Below, in pieces: positions 39,626-48,791 of a DNA stretch of 56,239 bases. The stretch spans positions 1 to 56,239 of IMG/VR virus record IMGVR_UViG_3300021197_000101. The stretch is one strand, 5' to 3'. The stretch comes from a virus. The notes under the pieces are model-generated. The model worked only from the letters and a program-made list of their open reading frames with translations. It did not search any database and had not been told where the DNA came from. Each line of letters opens with the position of its first letter. The stretch's first letter is position 1. A program made the translations under genes and the position numbers.

Positions 39626-39786
39626 TGCTACCTGATGAGATGGAAGCTGAAAAGAATAGAAAGATTATTATCTCTTTGGCTTCTGAGAATGAAACTCTTA
39701 AACAAAATGTGAGGGAATTACAAGAGCAACTACAAAAAGCATATCAAAGAATAGGAGAATTAAATGAGACTAGCAATAGTAATTGA
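39625..39786 (+). CDS. 53-residue coiled-coil protein
   Basis: ATG 39625 overlaps the preceding stop (TAATG), with AGGAG 10 bases before. The sequence is a continuous helix with heptads (SLASENETLKQNVRELQEQL and onward), typical of a small dimerising adaptor. The gene overlaps the next by 23 bases. Confidence 0.62.
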   Translation: MLPDEMEAEKNRKIIISLASENETLKQNVRELQEQLQKAYQRIGELNETSNSN

Positions 39787-40027
39787 TGTAGATGGTGACA
39801 TCATGTATGTGCCAGAAGATACAAAAGGATTTGTTAATTACCCTAAGCCTCGACTGTTTGACAACCTCAAGGATGCACAAGAGGAGTGTGCTAAGTGGAA
39901 TACTGGTGTGATAGTAGACTACAATACTAACAGGGCTGTTGATGAGGTAAATAGTTACAGCGACATCAGACCCTTCGATTCAGATGAACGTAATAGAGCA
40001 AAGGAAAGGAACGATACAAACTCATGA
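39764..40027 (+). CDS. 87-residue acidic protein
   Basis: ATG 39764 has AGGAG 6 bases before it. The protein starts MRLAIVIDVDGDIMYVPEDTKG and is acidic throughout, ending in a charged tail (RPFDSDERNRAKERNDTNS). No family recognised. Its stop overlaps the next start (ATGA). Confidence 0.6.
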   Translation: MRLAIVIDVDGDIMYVPEDTKGFVNYPKPRLFDNLKDAQEECAKWNTGVIVDYNTNRAVDEVNSYSDIRPFDSDERNRAKERNDTNS

Positions 40028-40200
40028 GCATTTATTATTCAGGAATGGTTCTGTATTTACTTGGAGCTATTCTAGTATTGTCCATAGTAGAAAAGGTAGA
40101 ATATGGTAACCCTTTAATTTTTGCCTTGACATGGCCGATAATTTCTGTATTAGTAATCTTAGAAACAATTTGGGATTTAATCTATGGCAGAAAACGATAA
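40024..40200 (+). CDS. 58-residue protein with two membrane segments
   Basis: The protein has two hydrophobic stretches, GMVLYLLGAILVLSIV (about 7-22) and ALTWPIISVLVILETIW (about 34-50), with EKVEYGNP between. Proteins with '(V/L)EYGNPL(I/V)FALTWP' recur in marine phages. It overlaps the primase-helicase gene by 17 bases. Membrane location is clear from the sequence; the role is unknown. Confidence 0.68.
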   Translation: MSIYYSGMVLYLLGAILVLSIVEKVEYGNPLIFALTWPIISVLVILETIWDLIYGRKR

Positions 40201-41788
40201 CCCACATTTAGCTTGTCCGTATGTAGATTGCGGATCAAGTGATGCATTCAATTGGAATGATGATGGCTTCGGTCACTGTCATTCATGCGGTAATTCCTAC
40301 CCGATGAAAAACATGCCAGAAGTTTTTGACTGGGTAGCACAAGAGTATCCACTTAAGGAGAGGAGAAATATCATGGATATAGAAATTGATGGTATGACTT
40401 ACGATGGTATCAGGGGTATTGATCCTGATGTCTGTGAGTTATACGGGATACAGCTACAGACTAGTGAAGGTAGGCCAACACGTTATGCCTACAAGTATCC
40501 ACACACTATTAAGTACAGAGCCTATCAAGATAAGTCCAAGACTTGGATGAAAGACAAGGGACTTGGTATGCACTTCTTGTTTGGCCCTGAGTTTAACGCA
40601 GGTACTAGCCAACGTATCTATATAACTGAAGGTGAGTTCGATGCTGCATCTCTCTATCAGATACTTGGTAAAACATTTCCTGTTAAGTCTCTACCTAGTG
40701 CAAGCATTGGTGAGAAGTTTATCAAGCACAACCATGCTTACATGTCGTCATTCAAAGAGATCATCTATGCCGGTGAGCTAGATGACGCAGGACGTAGAGC
40801 TGCTGACAAATTATACCAAGCATTTCCAGATAAGTTCTGGTATGTTCCTATGACTAAACACAAAGATGCCAATGACTTTCTAGAGCATGGCGATGGTAAT
40901 GATTTGATGTGGGCTGCAAAGAAACCACAGCGTTATTCACCAGAGAATTTCTTCTGCTCTGATGTAGATGTTGAACAGGCAATCTTAAATGAAAACCCTT
41001 ACGAGTACGTACCCACTGGTCATTCTGGCCTCGATGACAAGATACGTGGTATGGTTAAGGGAGGTCTTACCTTTATCAAAGCTCCTCGTGGTACAGGTAA
41101 GACCGAAGTTATTCGGTACTTTGAGACTGGGCTATTGCGTGACAACGATACACGCATAGCTCTACTACACATGGAGGAGATGAAGTCCACAACCTATCGT
41201 GCTATGGCTACCTATCACCTTGGCATTAACGTAAGAACTAAAGATGATGCGAAGGAGAATGGTTACTCAGAGGAAAGTGTAATCAAAGCCGCACAGGATA
41301 TGACACAAGGAGAACGCACAATTGTTTTTGAAATGCGCAGTCATGACGATCCTCTTAAGCTCCTCGATTATACCAGACTTGCTGCATCTGTATATGGAGC
41401 TGATTTTATTTTTGTCGACCATGTTCAACGACTTGCATATCTCTCGCAGTCTGGTGTAGATGGTGCAACAAGCACACTTACTACGTTGGGTTCACGTATG
41501 GCACAGCTTGCCAAGGAACTTAGCATTGGTGTAGTATTTATATCACAGGTCAATGATGATGGACGTACAAAGTATGCAGGGTCTCTTGAAGAAGAAGCTA
41601 TCATATGTGTAAAGATTGAGCGTGATGCTGAGTCAGAAGATGAGATACTTCAGAACACTACTAACTTTATTGTTGACAAGAACAGACCGTTTGCTAAATT
41701 AGGTAGGGCAGGGTCAGTCTACTACGATCCAGAGACTACCATACTAACTGAAGAAGCACCATATCAAGGGAGTGTAATTGCAGCATGA
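40184..41788 (+). CDS. DNA primase-helicase, T7 gp4-like
   Basis: The 534-residue protein has an N-terminal zinc module (C11, C16, C32, C35), a TOPRIM-type primase domain with YITEGEFDAASL (about 147-158) and AGELDDAGRRAAD (about 200), and a RecA-type helicase domain with Walker A PRGTGKTE near residue 300, DFIFVDHVQRL as Walker B and GVVFISQVNDDGR as motif 3. It overlaps the DNA polymerase gene by 4 bases. It unwinds DNA and makes RNA primers for the polymerase. Confidence 0.9.
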   Translation: MAENDNPHLACPYVDCGSSDAFNWNDDGFGHCHSCGNSYPMKNMPEVFDWVAQEYPLKERRNIMDIEIDGMTYDGIRGIDPDVCELYGIQLQTSEGRPTRYAYKYPHTIKYRAYQDKSKTWMKDKGLGMHFLFGPEFNAGTSQRIYITEGEFDAASLYQILGKTFPVKSLPSASIGEKFIKHNHAYMSSFKEIIYAGELDDAGRRAADKLYQAFPDKFWYVPMTKHKDANDFLEHGDGNDLMWAAKKPQRYSPENFFCSDVDVEQAILNENPYEYVPTGHSGLDDKIRGMVKGGLTFIKAPRGTGKTEVIRYFETGLLRDNDTRIALLHMEEMKSTTYRAMATYHLGINVRTKDDAKENGYSEESVIKAAQDMTQGERTIVFEMRSHDDPLKLLDYTRLAASVYGADFIFVDHVQRLAYLSQSGVDGATSTLTTLGSRMAQLAKELSIGVVFISQVNDDGRTKYAGSLEEEAIICVKIERDAESEDEILQNTTNFIVDKNRPFAKLGRAGSVYYDPETTILTEEAPYQGSVIAA

Positions 41789-43632
41789 TTGTATTTGACG
41801 TAGAAGCTAATGGTTTATTAGATGATGCTACAAAGATACACTGCCTGTCTTATACGACTGACGGTGTTACTTACGATACACTGTTTGACTATGACGGTAT
41901 GAAAGATCTACTACTAAACCAACAAGGTTTAATAGGTCATAACATTGTTAGGTATGATGTACCATTATTAGAAAAGATCTTAGATATTAAGATCGAAGCT
42001 AGGTTGTTTGATACATTACCTATGTCTTGGGTTCTCAACTACAATAGACCTAAGCATGGGCTTGAGTCTTTCGGTGAAGACTTTGGAATACCCAAGCCTA
42101 AGATAGATGACTGGCATAACCTTACTCAAGATGACTACCGACACCGCTGTGTAGAAGATGTTAAGATTAACTGGAAGCTATGGAAGGATGTACTAAAAAG
42201 GTTTATGTTTATCTACAAGAGTAAGTCTGAGTTAGATAAGTTCTTTCGATACTTACAGTTTAAGATGGACTGTGCAGCAGCAGCTGAGAAACTAGGTTGG
42301 AAGTTGGATGTCGGTTTAGCTAAGGATTGTGTCGCAAAACTAACAGACCAACAGTCATCTAAGATTGATGAACTAAAAGGTGTAATGCCTAAAAGAAAGA
42401 TTACTACCAAGAAGTCCAAGCCTAAAGTTTGTTTCAAGAAGGATGGCTCACCTTCATCTCATGGTGAGAGATGGTTTGCTTTACTCGATGATCACAAACT
42501 ACCTAGACACTACGAAGGAGAAGTAGAAGTTATCAAGTGTTGGGATCAACCTAACCCTAACTCTAATGACCAAGTAAAAGATTGGTTGTATTCACTTGGT
42601 TGGGAACCTTGTACATTTAAGTACAATAAAAATAAGGAGACAGGAGAAGAAAAGAAAGTACCTCAAGTACGTAAGGATGGTGAGCTTACTCCATCTGTAA
42701 AATTACTAATCAGTAAGAACCCTACTGTAGAAGTTCTCAGTGGTCTTACTGTAATACAACACAGGCTAAAGATCTTCGAAGGTTTTTTAGAATGTGAATA
42801 CAATGGTTACGTGAGGGCTGAAGTTGATGGCCTTACAAATACGCTACGTTTCAAACATAAGAAACCTCTTGTCAATCTACCTGCTATAGATAAGCCTTGG
42901 GGTAAAGAGATACGTGGTTGTCTTACAGCTCCAGATGGTTTCATACTATGCGGTGCTGATATGACTTCACTAGAAGACACAACCAAGCGACACTACATGC
43001 AACCATTTGATCCAGACTATGTAGAAGAGATGTCACAAGATGGCTTTGATCCACACTTAGACTTAGCTAAACATGCAGGTGCAATCACTCAAGAAGAGAT
43101 AGATTTATATAACAGAGGTGATAGACCTGACATAAAAGCTTTACGTAAGGATTACAAAGTTGTGAACTACTCTGCTACTTATGGTGTTGGCGCACCAAAG
43201 TTATCTCGTGAGACCGGCATGACTATGAAACAAGCAGCAGCACTACTCACTGCATATTGGAAACGTAACTGGTCAGTTAAAGCTTTTATCGACAAGCAAA
43301 AGATACGTAGGATAAATGATGAGATGTGGGTACAGAATCCAGTAAGTAAGTTCTGGCACTCACTTCGATATGAGAAGGATGTATTCTCTACACTTAATCA
43401 ATCGACTGGTGCTTACTGTTTTGATAAGTGGGTTGCTTACTACAGAACTCGTAGGCCAAATATCATTGGACAGTTTCATGATGAATCAATTAACTTAGTT
43501 AGAAAAGGAGAAGAAGATGAGCACAGTTCCGCACTAGAATGGGCAATAAAAAAACTTAATCAAAATCTTAAATTAAATGTTGACTTAGGTATTGATATAC
43601 AGTATGGTCAGCGTTATAGTGACGTACATTAA
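41785..43632 (+). CDS. DNA polymerase, family A with 3'-5' exonuclease, T7 gp5-like
   Basis: The 615-residue protein has an exonuclease domain (FDVEANGLL with D5/E7; GHNIVRYDVPLL; YRHRCVEDV) and a family A polymerase domain with GADMTSLED (motif A, about 390), RKDYKVVNYSATYGVG (motif B, about 453) and GQFHDES (motif C, H565-D566). It is shorter than T7 gp5 (704). The T7-type linker VCFKKDGS...W..LGWEP is present, and there is no sign of the DnaJ-type insertion reported for HMO-2011. Replicates the genome together with the primase-helicase. Confidence 0.92.
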   Translation: MIVFDVEANGLLDDATKIHCLSYTTDGVTYDTLFDYDGMKDLLLNQQGLIGHNIVRYDVPLLEKILDIKIEARLFDTLPMSWVLNYNRPKHGLESFGEDFGIPKPKIDDWHNLTQDDYRHRCVEDVKINWKLWKDVLKRFMFIYKSKSELDKFFRYLQFKMDCAAAAEKLGWKLDVGLAKDCVAKLTDQQSSKIDELKGVMPKRKITTKKSKPKVCFKKDGSPSSHGERWFALLDDHKLPRHYEGEVEVIKCWDQPNPNSNDQVKDWLYSLGWEPCTFKYNKNKETGEEKKVPQVRKDGELTPSVKLLISKNPTVEVLSGLTVIQHRLKIFEGFLECEYNGYVRAEVDGLTNTLRFKHKKPLVNLPAIDKPWGKEIRGCLTAPDGFILCGADMTSLEDTTKRHYMQPFDPDYVEEMSQDGFDPHLDLAKHAGAITQEEIDLYNRGDRPDIKALRKDYKVVNYSATYGVGAPKLSRETGMTMKQAAALLTAYWKRNWSVKAFIDKQKIRRINDEMWVQNPVSKFWHSLRYEKDVFSTLNQSTGAYCFDKWVAYYRTRRPNIIGQFHDESINLVRKGEEDEHSSALEWAIKKLNQNLKLNVDLGIDIQYGQRYSDVH

Positions 43633-43647
43633 ACAATGGAGGGCCGC

Positions 43648-44157
43648 ATGGCTACACGTAAAGTAAAATTAACTGGTACTGCAGAGTGGGCAAAAGTATT
43701 TGCTCAGAACCGTGACTTGAAAGGTTTTCAAGGCGCATACGAAGATCACGATGGTGCTTGCACTATTGACCTATTCATGGATGAAAAGAATGTGGCTGCA
43801 CTGTCAGCATCTCGTTCAATTAAAAATCCAAAGGATGTAGGTAATGGTATCTTCAAAACTAAATTTGTTCGTAAGTTCAATACAGGTAGGGATTGGGATA
43901 GTGGCGCACCTGTTGTTACTAATTCTGATGGTGATACTTGGAACTTCGATACTGATGGTCCCATTGGGAATGGCTCTACTGTAGAGGTCATGCTATCAGT
44001 GTATGATACCAGTTACAAAGATCGTCCCGGCACTAGGCTTGATTCCGTAAAGGTTATCAATCATGTGCCAGTGGATAATATAATCCAAGCTGAGACTATA
44101 TCAGCGGATACCCTGCCGAAGGCAGATAAGAAAGAAGCAGACGCAGTTCTGTTCTAG
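43648..44157 (+). CDS. Single-stranded DNA-binding protein, T7 gp2.5-like
   Basis: GGAGGG precedes ATG 43648 closely, so the 169-residue form (MATRKVKLTGTAEWAKV) is chosen over the start at 43636. The protein has an OB-like beta pattern, a GNGIFKTKFVRKF motif and an acidic end DKKEADAVLF. A C-terminal Phe after acidic residues is how T7 gp2.5 contacts polymerase and helicase. It lies directly after the polymerase gene and before a terminator. Confidence 0.8.
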   Translation: MATRKVKLTGTAEWAKVFAQNRDLKGFQGAYEDHDGACTIDLFMDEKNVAALSASRSIKNPKDVGNGIFKTKFVRKFNTGRDWDSGAPVVTNSDGDTWNFDTDGPIGNGSTVEVMLSVYDTSYKDRPGTRLDSVKVINHVPVDNIIQAETISADTLPKADKKEADAVLF

Positions 44158-44174
44158 CACTCCTCTCTCAACTA

Positions 44175-44198
44175 AGCCCCCTTCGGGGGGCTACTTTT
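44175..44198 (+). terminator. Strong intrinsic terminator after the SSB gene
   Basis: AGCCCCC and GGGGGCT form a perfect 7-bp GC-rich stem closed by a TTCG tetraloop, followed by ACTTTT. It splits the replication operon into an upstream core (primase-helicase, polymerase, SSB) and a downstream nuclease/nucleotide section, so read-through or a local promoter is needed for the latter. Confidence 0.8.
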
Positions 44199-44209
44199 AA
44201 GGATATAAT

Positions 44210-45064
44210 ATGAAAAATATTGACACTCTAGTAGAAGATCTTGAGTCAGTTATCTATGGTCAAGGTGGTTGGAGAAAGTCTATTGCAGAAGAGATGGGTA
44301 AAAATATTGGTGAGGTGGCAAGTAAAAGATTTAGTAAGCCGCAAGAACCTCGTGGTTATCTTTCACTGTCGTCAATAGGTACACCTTGCAAACGTAAGCT
44401 GTGGTATAAAATTAATCAACCAAGAATTGGTGAACCACTAGATGCTAAGATGCTTCTTAAGTTTTTCTATGGAGATATGATAGAAGAATTAATACTTGCT
44501 ATGGTAAAAGCAGCAGGGCATAAGCTAGAAGGTATGCAGGATCGTGTTACTGTACATGGTATACGTGGACACAGGGATGCAGTCATTGACGGTATGACTG
44601 TTGATGTAAAGTCTTGTAGTCCTTTTGCTTTTAAAAAGTTTCGTGACGGTGAGCTAAGAGGTAATGATCCCTTTGGTTACATCAGTCAACTATCTTCTTA
44701 TGTTTATGCAGCACAAGATGATCCACTAGTTACAGATAAAAATCGTGGTGCTTTTCTAGCTATCGACAAAGTTAATGGAGAGATGTGTCTTGACGTATAT
44801 GATTTTTCTAATGAGCTTCCTACCAAACAAGCAGAGATGGAAGCTGCAAAAACAATGGTCGCAGGTGACATACCTACTCAGCGTATATCACCCGTACCTG
44901 CCAGCAAGTCTAGTCCTAACACCAAGTTAGATAAGTCTTGCCAGTTCTGTGAATACAAGAAAACTTGTTGGCCTAACCTAAGAATGTTTGAATACTCTTA
45001 CGGCATTGAGTATCTGGTTCATGTAGAGAAGCCACCTAAAGTTCCAGAGATTACAGATGGCTAG
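44210..45064 (+). CDS. Cas4/RecB-like PD-(D/E)XK exonuclease with likely Fe-S cluster
   Basis: The 284-residue protein has SSIGTPCKRKLWY (first Cys, about 58-70), GHRDAVIDGMTVDVKSCS with the nuclease D...D-x-K, QLSSYVYA, and a C-terminal CQFCEYKKTCW with three Cys. One early plus three late cysteines around a PD-(D/E)XK core is the Cas4/AddB pattern for a 4Fe-4S cluster. It takes the place of the T7-like exonuclease and would degrade host DNA or help recombination. ATG follows the terminator and GGATATAAT. Confidence 0.8.
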   Translation: MKNIDTLVEDLESVIYGQGGWRKSIAEEMGKNIGEVASKRFSKPQEPRGYLSLSSIGTPCKRKLWYKINQPRIGEPLDAKMLLKFFYGDMIEELILAMVKAAGHKLEGMQDRVTVHGIRGHRDAVIDGMTVDVKSCSPFAFKKFRDGELRGNDPFGYISQLSSYVYAAQDDPLVTDKNRGAFLAIDKVNGEMCLDVYDFSNELPTKQAEMEAAKTMVAGDIPTQRISPVPASKSSPNTKLDKSCQFCEYKKTCWPNLRMFEYSYGIEYLVHVEKPPKVPEITDG

Positions 45065-45413
45065 AGCAGCTAAAGCAAAAGGTCGTCTTGGACAGAATGA
45101 AATCAGAGATAAGATACTGGAAACATTTCCTGATCTAGAGCCTGATGATGTTAGGTCTACTACTATGGGAGATACAGGTGAAGATATACAACTGTCTCCT
45201 GCAGCTAGAAAAAAGATACCAATAACAATAGAAGTTAAAAGAAGAAAGTCTGCACTGAAGACTGTGTATGACTACATAGAACAAGCTGAAGCTCATGGTA
45301 AAGGTGAGCCTGTAGTTTGTTATAGATCAGATCGTAAGCCTTGGGTAGTTATGGTAGGCTTAGATCATTACATGAACTTGTTAAAATACTGGGGTAATAA
45401 TAATGATAGTTAA
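45057..45413 (+). CDS. PD-(D/E)XK resolvase-like endonuclease
   Basis: The 118-residue protein has GRLGQNEIRDKILETFP, GEDIQLSPAARKKIPITIEVKRRK (D...E-x-K core) and a beta end KPWVVMVGLDHY. Proteins of this sort are small endonucleases of Holliday-resolvase type in phages. It overlaps the exonuclease gene by 8 bases, so a joint role in recombination or branch clearing before packaging is likely. Confidence 0.75.
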   Translation: MARAAKAKGRLGQNEIRDKILETFPDLEPDDVRSTTMGDTGEDIQLSPAARKKIPITIEVKRRKSALKTVYDYIEQAEAHGKGEPVVCYRSDRKPWVVMVGLDHYMNLLKYWGNNNDS

Positions 45414-45639
45414 AATATGGGATGTAATAGAAGGCCCGATAAGTACAGAAGAATACCCAGATGAAGCACCTGATGGTGCTAACTGGTACATGGTTTGTAG
45501 GACAGAAGTAGATGGTGAAATGTCAGATGATAACTTTTGGTTTGAAGATTTTGATGATGCCTACGAATGGCAAAAACATTTTATGAAAACAATAGAGCCA
45601 TTAGAGATTGACATGACTACTATGTATGGATATAACTAG
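45403..45639 (+). CDS. 78-residue acidic protein
   Basis: The protein begins MIVKIWDVIEGPISTEEYPD and includes DDNFWFEDFDDAYEWQKHF; it is strongly acidic and aromatic. It overlaps the resolvase gene by 11 bases. Not recognised; an inhibitor or DNA mimic is only a guess. Confidence 0.6.
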   Translation: MIVKIWDVIEGPISTEEYPDEAPDGANWYMVCRTEVDGEMSDDNFWFEDFDDAYEWQKHFMKTIEPLEIDMTTMYGYN

Positions 45640-45648
45640 GGGTTCGTT

Positions 45649-45810
45649 ATGGAGTTTGAGATTAACATTAGATTAAAAGTATATGAAGATGCAAACTTCT
45701 TGGAGACTTCTGGTGATAACACCGAGGTAATATCTGAGCTAGTTAAAAATTATTTATACGACATAGACGATGCAAAAGTAATAGAGTGTGAGGTAACATA
45801 TGATAAGTAA
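45649..45810 (+). CDS. 53-residue acidic protein
   Basis: ATG 45649 has a GGGG stretch 5-9 bases before it. The peptide starts MEFEINIRLKVYEDANFLET and ends with a beta strand VIECEVTYDK, giving a beta-alpha-beta-like outline. It overlaps the MazG gene by 11 bases. Not recognised. Confidence 0.58.
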   Translation: MEFEINIRLKVYEDANFLETSGDNTEVISELVKNYLYDIDDAKVIECEVTYDK

Positions 45811-46156
45811 AGATGATATAGAAGCTTTTGAAATATTTAATTCAAGTCAAATGAATGACTACCAAAGAGCTGCCGTAAGTACAGCCATATATAAAAAAGA
45901 ACATGCAGTAATATACCCTGCCTTGGGACTGGCTGCTGAAGCAGGAGAGGTAGCAAACAAAGTAAAGAAGATCCTACGTGATGGTAAGTTTGACAGAGAA
46001 GCTATTGCTGATGAAGTAGGAGATTGTATGTGGTACATTGCCGCATTGTGCAGGGATTTAAATATTGATATGCAAGATATTGCTAACAACAATATTAAAA
46101 AACTAAAGGATAGACTAGAGCGTGGTGTACTATCAGGATCGGGGGATAACAGATGA
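45800..46156 (+). CDS. mazG: MazG-like nucleotide pyrophosphohydrolase
   Basis: The 118-residue protein has the EAGE motif (E47, E50) in LGLAAEAGEVANKVKK and E72-x-x-D75 in DEVGDCMWYIA, the Mg2+ site of the all-alpha NTP pyrophosphohydrolases. Phage MazG proteins hydrolyse nucleoside triphosphates and are thought to shift nucleotide or (p)ppGpp pools; which applies here cannot be read. It overlaps the RNR gene (ATGA), pointing to nucleotide supply. Confidence 0.85.
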   Translation: MISKDDIEAFEIFNSSQMNDYQRAAVSTAIYKKEHAVIYPALGLAAEAGEVANKVKKILRDGKFDREAIADEVGDCMWYIAALCRDLNIDMQDIANNNIKKLKDRLERGVLSGSGDNR

Positions 46157-48048
46157 ATAATTATTTACCTACAGACTACCAAGCATTTATACACAAGTCA
46201 AGGTATGCAAAATACTTTGATGGTAAGGGTAGAGAGTCTTGGCCTGAGACAGTAAGTAGATACATAGCTAATGTTGTTCATACAAAAGTTGATGAGCAAA
46301 CAACAAATGAAATAGAGCAAGCTATACTTAGCCTAGAAGTTATGCCTAGTATGAGGGCTATGATGACTGCAGGTCCAGCATTAGAGAGAGACAACACAGC
46401 AGGGTACAACTGTTCTTACCTACCAGTAGATGACCCTAAGTCATTTGATGAAGCTATGTTTATCTTACTGTGTGGTACTGGTGTAGGCTTCAGTGTTGAA
46501 CGTCAGTTTGTACAGCAGCTACCAGAAGTACCTGAGCTGTACGAGAGTGAGACAATGATAGTTGTTAGAGATAGTAAAGAAGGTTGGGCTAAAGCCTTTC
46601 GACAGTTACTAGCTTTACTCTGGGCAGGTGAGATACCACAGTGGGATGTGTCTCGTGTACGTCCTGCAGGTGCAAGGCTAAAGACATTTGGTGGTAGAGC
46701 TAGTGGCCCTGCTCCATTGATAGAGTTGTTTAACTTTAGTGTACAAACATTTAAAGCTGCACAAGGACGTAGACTGTCGTCTATGGAATGCCATGACCTG
46801 ATGTGTTTTATCGGTCAGATAGTTGTTGTCGGTGGTGTCAGACGTAGTGCTATGATCTCCCTGTCTAACCTTAGTGATGACCGTATGCGTCATGCTAAGT
46901 CAGGGCAGTGGTGGGAGACAGCAGCACACAGAGCACTAGCTAACAACTCTGTTTCCTATACAGAGAAGCCTGACATAGAAACATTTATGAGAGAATGGAC
47001 TGCCCTAGTTGAGAGTAAGTCCGGTGAAAGAGGGATATTTAATCGTGAAGCATCTAAGAAACAAGCTGCAAAATTTGGTAGACGTGACCCTGACTTTGAG
47101 TTTGGTACTAACCCCTGTTCAGAAATTATTCTACGGCCTTACCAGTTCTGTAACCTTACTGAAGTTGTGGTTAGAGGAACAGATACAGTTGATGATCTTG
47201 AGCGTAAAGTTAAACTGGCAACTATTCTTGGGACTGTTCAGTCTTCCTTCACTAAGTTTCCATATCTGCGAAAAGTGTGGCAACGAAATACCGAAGAAGA
47301 ACGACTGTTGGGTGTGTCGCTCACTGGAATAATGGATAATAAACTATTAACATCTAAGAACAAAGGATTGGAGAAGACTCTTGAACATCTACGAGAAGTT
47401 GCTGTTAGTACTAACCTTGATTATTCTAATCGCCTTGGCATACCACAGAGTACATCTATCACCTGTGTCAAACCCAGCGGAACAGTTAGCCAACTTGTTG
47501 ACAGTGCCTCTGGAATACACGCAAGGCACAGCAACTATTATGTAAGGACGGTAAGAGGTGACAACAAAGATCCTCTAACACAGTTCATGAAGGATCAAGG
47601 TATACCGAATGAGCCTTGTGTATTCAAGGGAGATACAACTACAGTATTTAGTTTTCCTGTAAAGTCTCCCAATAAAGCTATTACTAGAAACGATATGACA
47701 GCCATAGAACAACTAGAGATGTGGCTTACTTATCAACGATCATGGTGTGAGCATAAGCCATCAGTAACTATCTCAGTCAGAGATGACGAGTGGATGGACG
47801 TTGGTGCATTCGTTTACAAATACTTTGATGAGATGTCTGGTGTGTCATTCTTGCCACACTCCGATCACACTTATCAACAAGCACCATACCAAGACTGTGG
47901 TAAGCATGACTATGAAATGCTACTATCATGTATGCCAGATAAGATTGACTGGTCTAAACTATCAGAGTACGAACAAGAAGATAACACCGTAGCTATGCAG
48001 ACGATGGCTTGCTCTGGTGATGTCTGTGAAATTGTAGATTTAACATAA
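46153..48048 (+). CDS. nrdJ: Class II (adenosylcobalamin-dependent) ribonucleotide reductase
   Basis: The 631-residue protein has C87 in GYNCSYLP, C322 in NPCSEI (thiyl radical site with E324), C333 in YQFCNL as the redox partner of C87, and a C-terminal CSGDVC (C620/C625) pair for re-reduction. This matches the monomeric Lactobacillus-type class II enzyme. It reduces ribonucleotides without oxygen or iron but needs vitamin B12, so the host must make or import it. MazG sits directly before it. Confidence 0.92.
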   Translation: MNNYLPTDYQAFIHKSRYAKYFDGKGRESWPETVSRYIANVVHTKVDEQTTNEIEQAILSLEVMPSMRAMMTAGPALERDNTAGYNCSYLPVDDPKSFDEAMFILLCGTGVGFSVERQFVQQLPEVPELYESETMIVVRDSKEGWAKAFRQLLALLWAGEIPQWDVSRVRPAGARLKTFGGRASGPAPLIELFNFSVQTFKAAQGRRLSSMECHDLMCFIGQIVVVGGVRRSAMISLSNLSDDRMRHAKSGQWWETAAHRALANNSVSYTEKPDIETFMREWTALVESKSGERGIFNREASKKQAAKFGRRDPDFEFGTNPCSEIILRPYQFCNLTEVVVRGTDTVDDLERKVKLATILGTVQSSFTKFPYLRKVWQRNTEEERLLGVSLTGIMDNKLLTSKNKGLEKTLEHLREVAVSTNLDYSNRLGIPQSTSITCVKPSGTVSQLVDSASGIHARHSNYYVRTVRGDNKDPLTQFMKDQGIPNEPCVFKGDTTTVFSFPVKSPNKAITRNDMTAIEQLEMWLTYQRSWCEHKPSVTISVRDDEWMDVGAFVYKYFDEMSGVSFLPHSDHTYQQAPYQDCGKHDYEMLLSCMPDKIDWSKLSEYEQEDNTVAMQTMACSGDVCEIVDLT

Positions 48049-48057
48049 GGAGATACC

Positions 48058-48528
48058 ATGTTACAACCAATTAAAGGATCATATTACAGAAAGTTTCAAC
48101 CTCAATCATACGCAGAGAATGACAGTAAAGCTAAGACAACAATAACAAATTACTTAGAAAGTAATGGGCATACTATCCTTGACACAGAGGAAGACTTTTC
48201 TTTTGATATAAAGAGTAAGAAGAATGATGGTATGTATTACTCTGAAGTAGAGATGAAGAACCAATGGACAGGTGATTGGAATCCCAAGTGGAAAGAGATA
48301 CGTATACCTTACAGAAAGTACAGACTTATAAACAAGTACAAGAAGGTAGAGGGTGACAATACTTATTGTAACTTCTATGTCATACGTAGTGACTGTAAAC
48401 AAGCATGGAGAATCAAAGACTTTCAACTTACTGAAGAGTGTTCAAAAGAAATATGGTTAGCTAACGCTAGACGATATGAATATTTCTTTCACATTCCTTA
48501 CGGTGAAGCAGAACTTATAGAGGTGTAA
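48058..48528 (+). CDS. Putative PD-(D/E)XK-type endonuclease of unknown family
   Basis: The 156-residue protein has FDIKSKKNDGMYYSEVEMKNQW (about 49-70): an Asp, then E-x-(E)-x-K, a possible nuclease core, followed by KWKEIRIPYRKYRLINKYKK with Trp/Tyr-rich beta strands. This resembles small resolvase or very-short-patch-type folds. It has a good ribosome site (AGGAG) after the RNR gene. The functional call is inference from one motif. Confidence 0.55.
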   Translation: MLQPIKGSYYRKFQPQSYAENDSKAKTTITNYLESNGHTILDTEEDFSFDIKSKKNDGMYYSEVEMKNQWTGDWNPKWKEIRIPYRKYRLINKYKKVEGDNTYCNFYVIRSDCKQAWRIKDFQLTEECSKEIWLANARRYEYFFHIPYGEAELIEV

Positions 48529-48529
48529 C

Positions 48530-48790
48530 ATGGAAGAAGAAGAATTTCAAATTTCTGAATTGTTTGATGATGTGGAGGACTATGTAAATAGTCCACCTCA
48601 TTATGGTAAAGGTAGAATAGAATGCATAGAATACATAAAAGATTTTCTATCAGATGATGAATACACTGGCTACCTTCGAGGCAACATAGCTAAGTATCTT
48701 CACCGTTGGAGATATAAAAATGGTGTAGAAGATCTAAAGAAAGCACGTTGGTATCTTGAGGCTTTAATACAACAGCAGTCTAGGAAATAA
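48530..48790 (+). CDS. DUF3310 protein
   Basis: The 86-residue protein has NSPPHYGKGRIECIEYIKDF, YTGYLRGNIAKYLHRWRYKNGVEDLKKARWYLEALI. This is the full DUF3310 pattern (SPPHY...EcIdyI...f.GNiiKYl.R...K.g..DL.KA..YL), common in phages, sometimes called SaV-like nucleotide kinase without firm proof. It lies 1 base after the previous gene. Confidence 0.82.
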   Translation: MEEEEFQISELFDDVEDYVNSPPHYGKGRIECIEYIKDFLSDDEYTGYLRGNIAKYLHRWRYKNGVEDLKKARWYLEALIQQQSRK

Positions 48791-48791
48791 A

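Noticed and set aside
41785-43632. DnaJ-type zinc insertion in the DNA polymerase, as reported for HMO-2011
   Set aside because: No CxxCxGxG repeats are present between exonuclease and polymerase domains; the linker looks T7-like.
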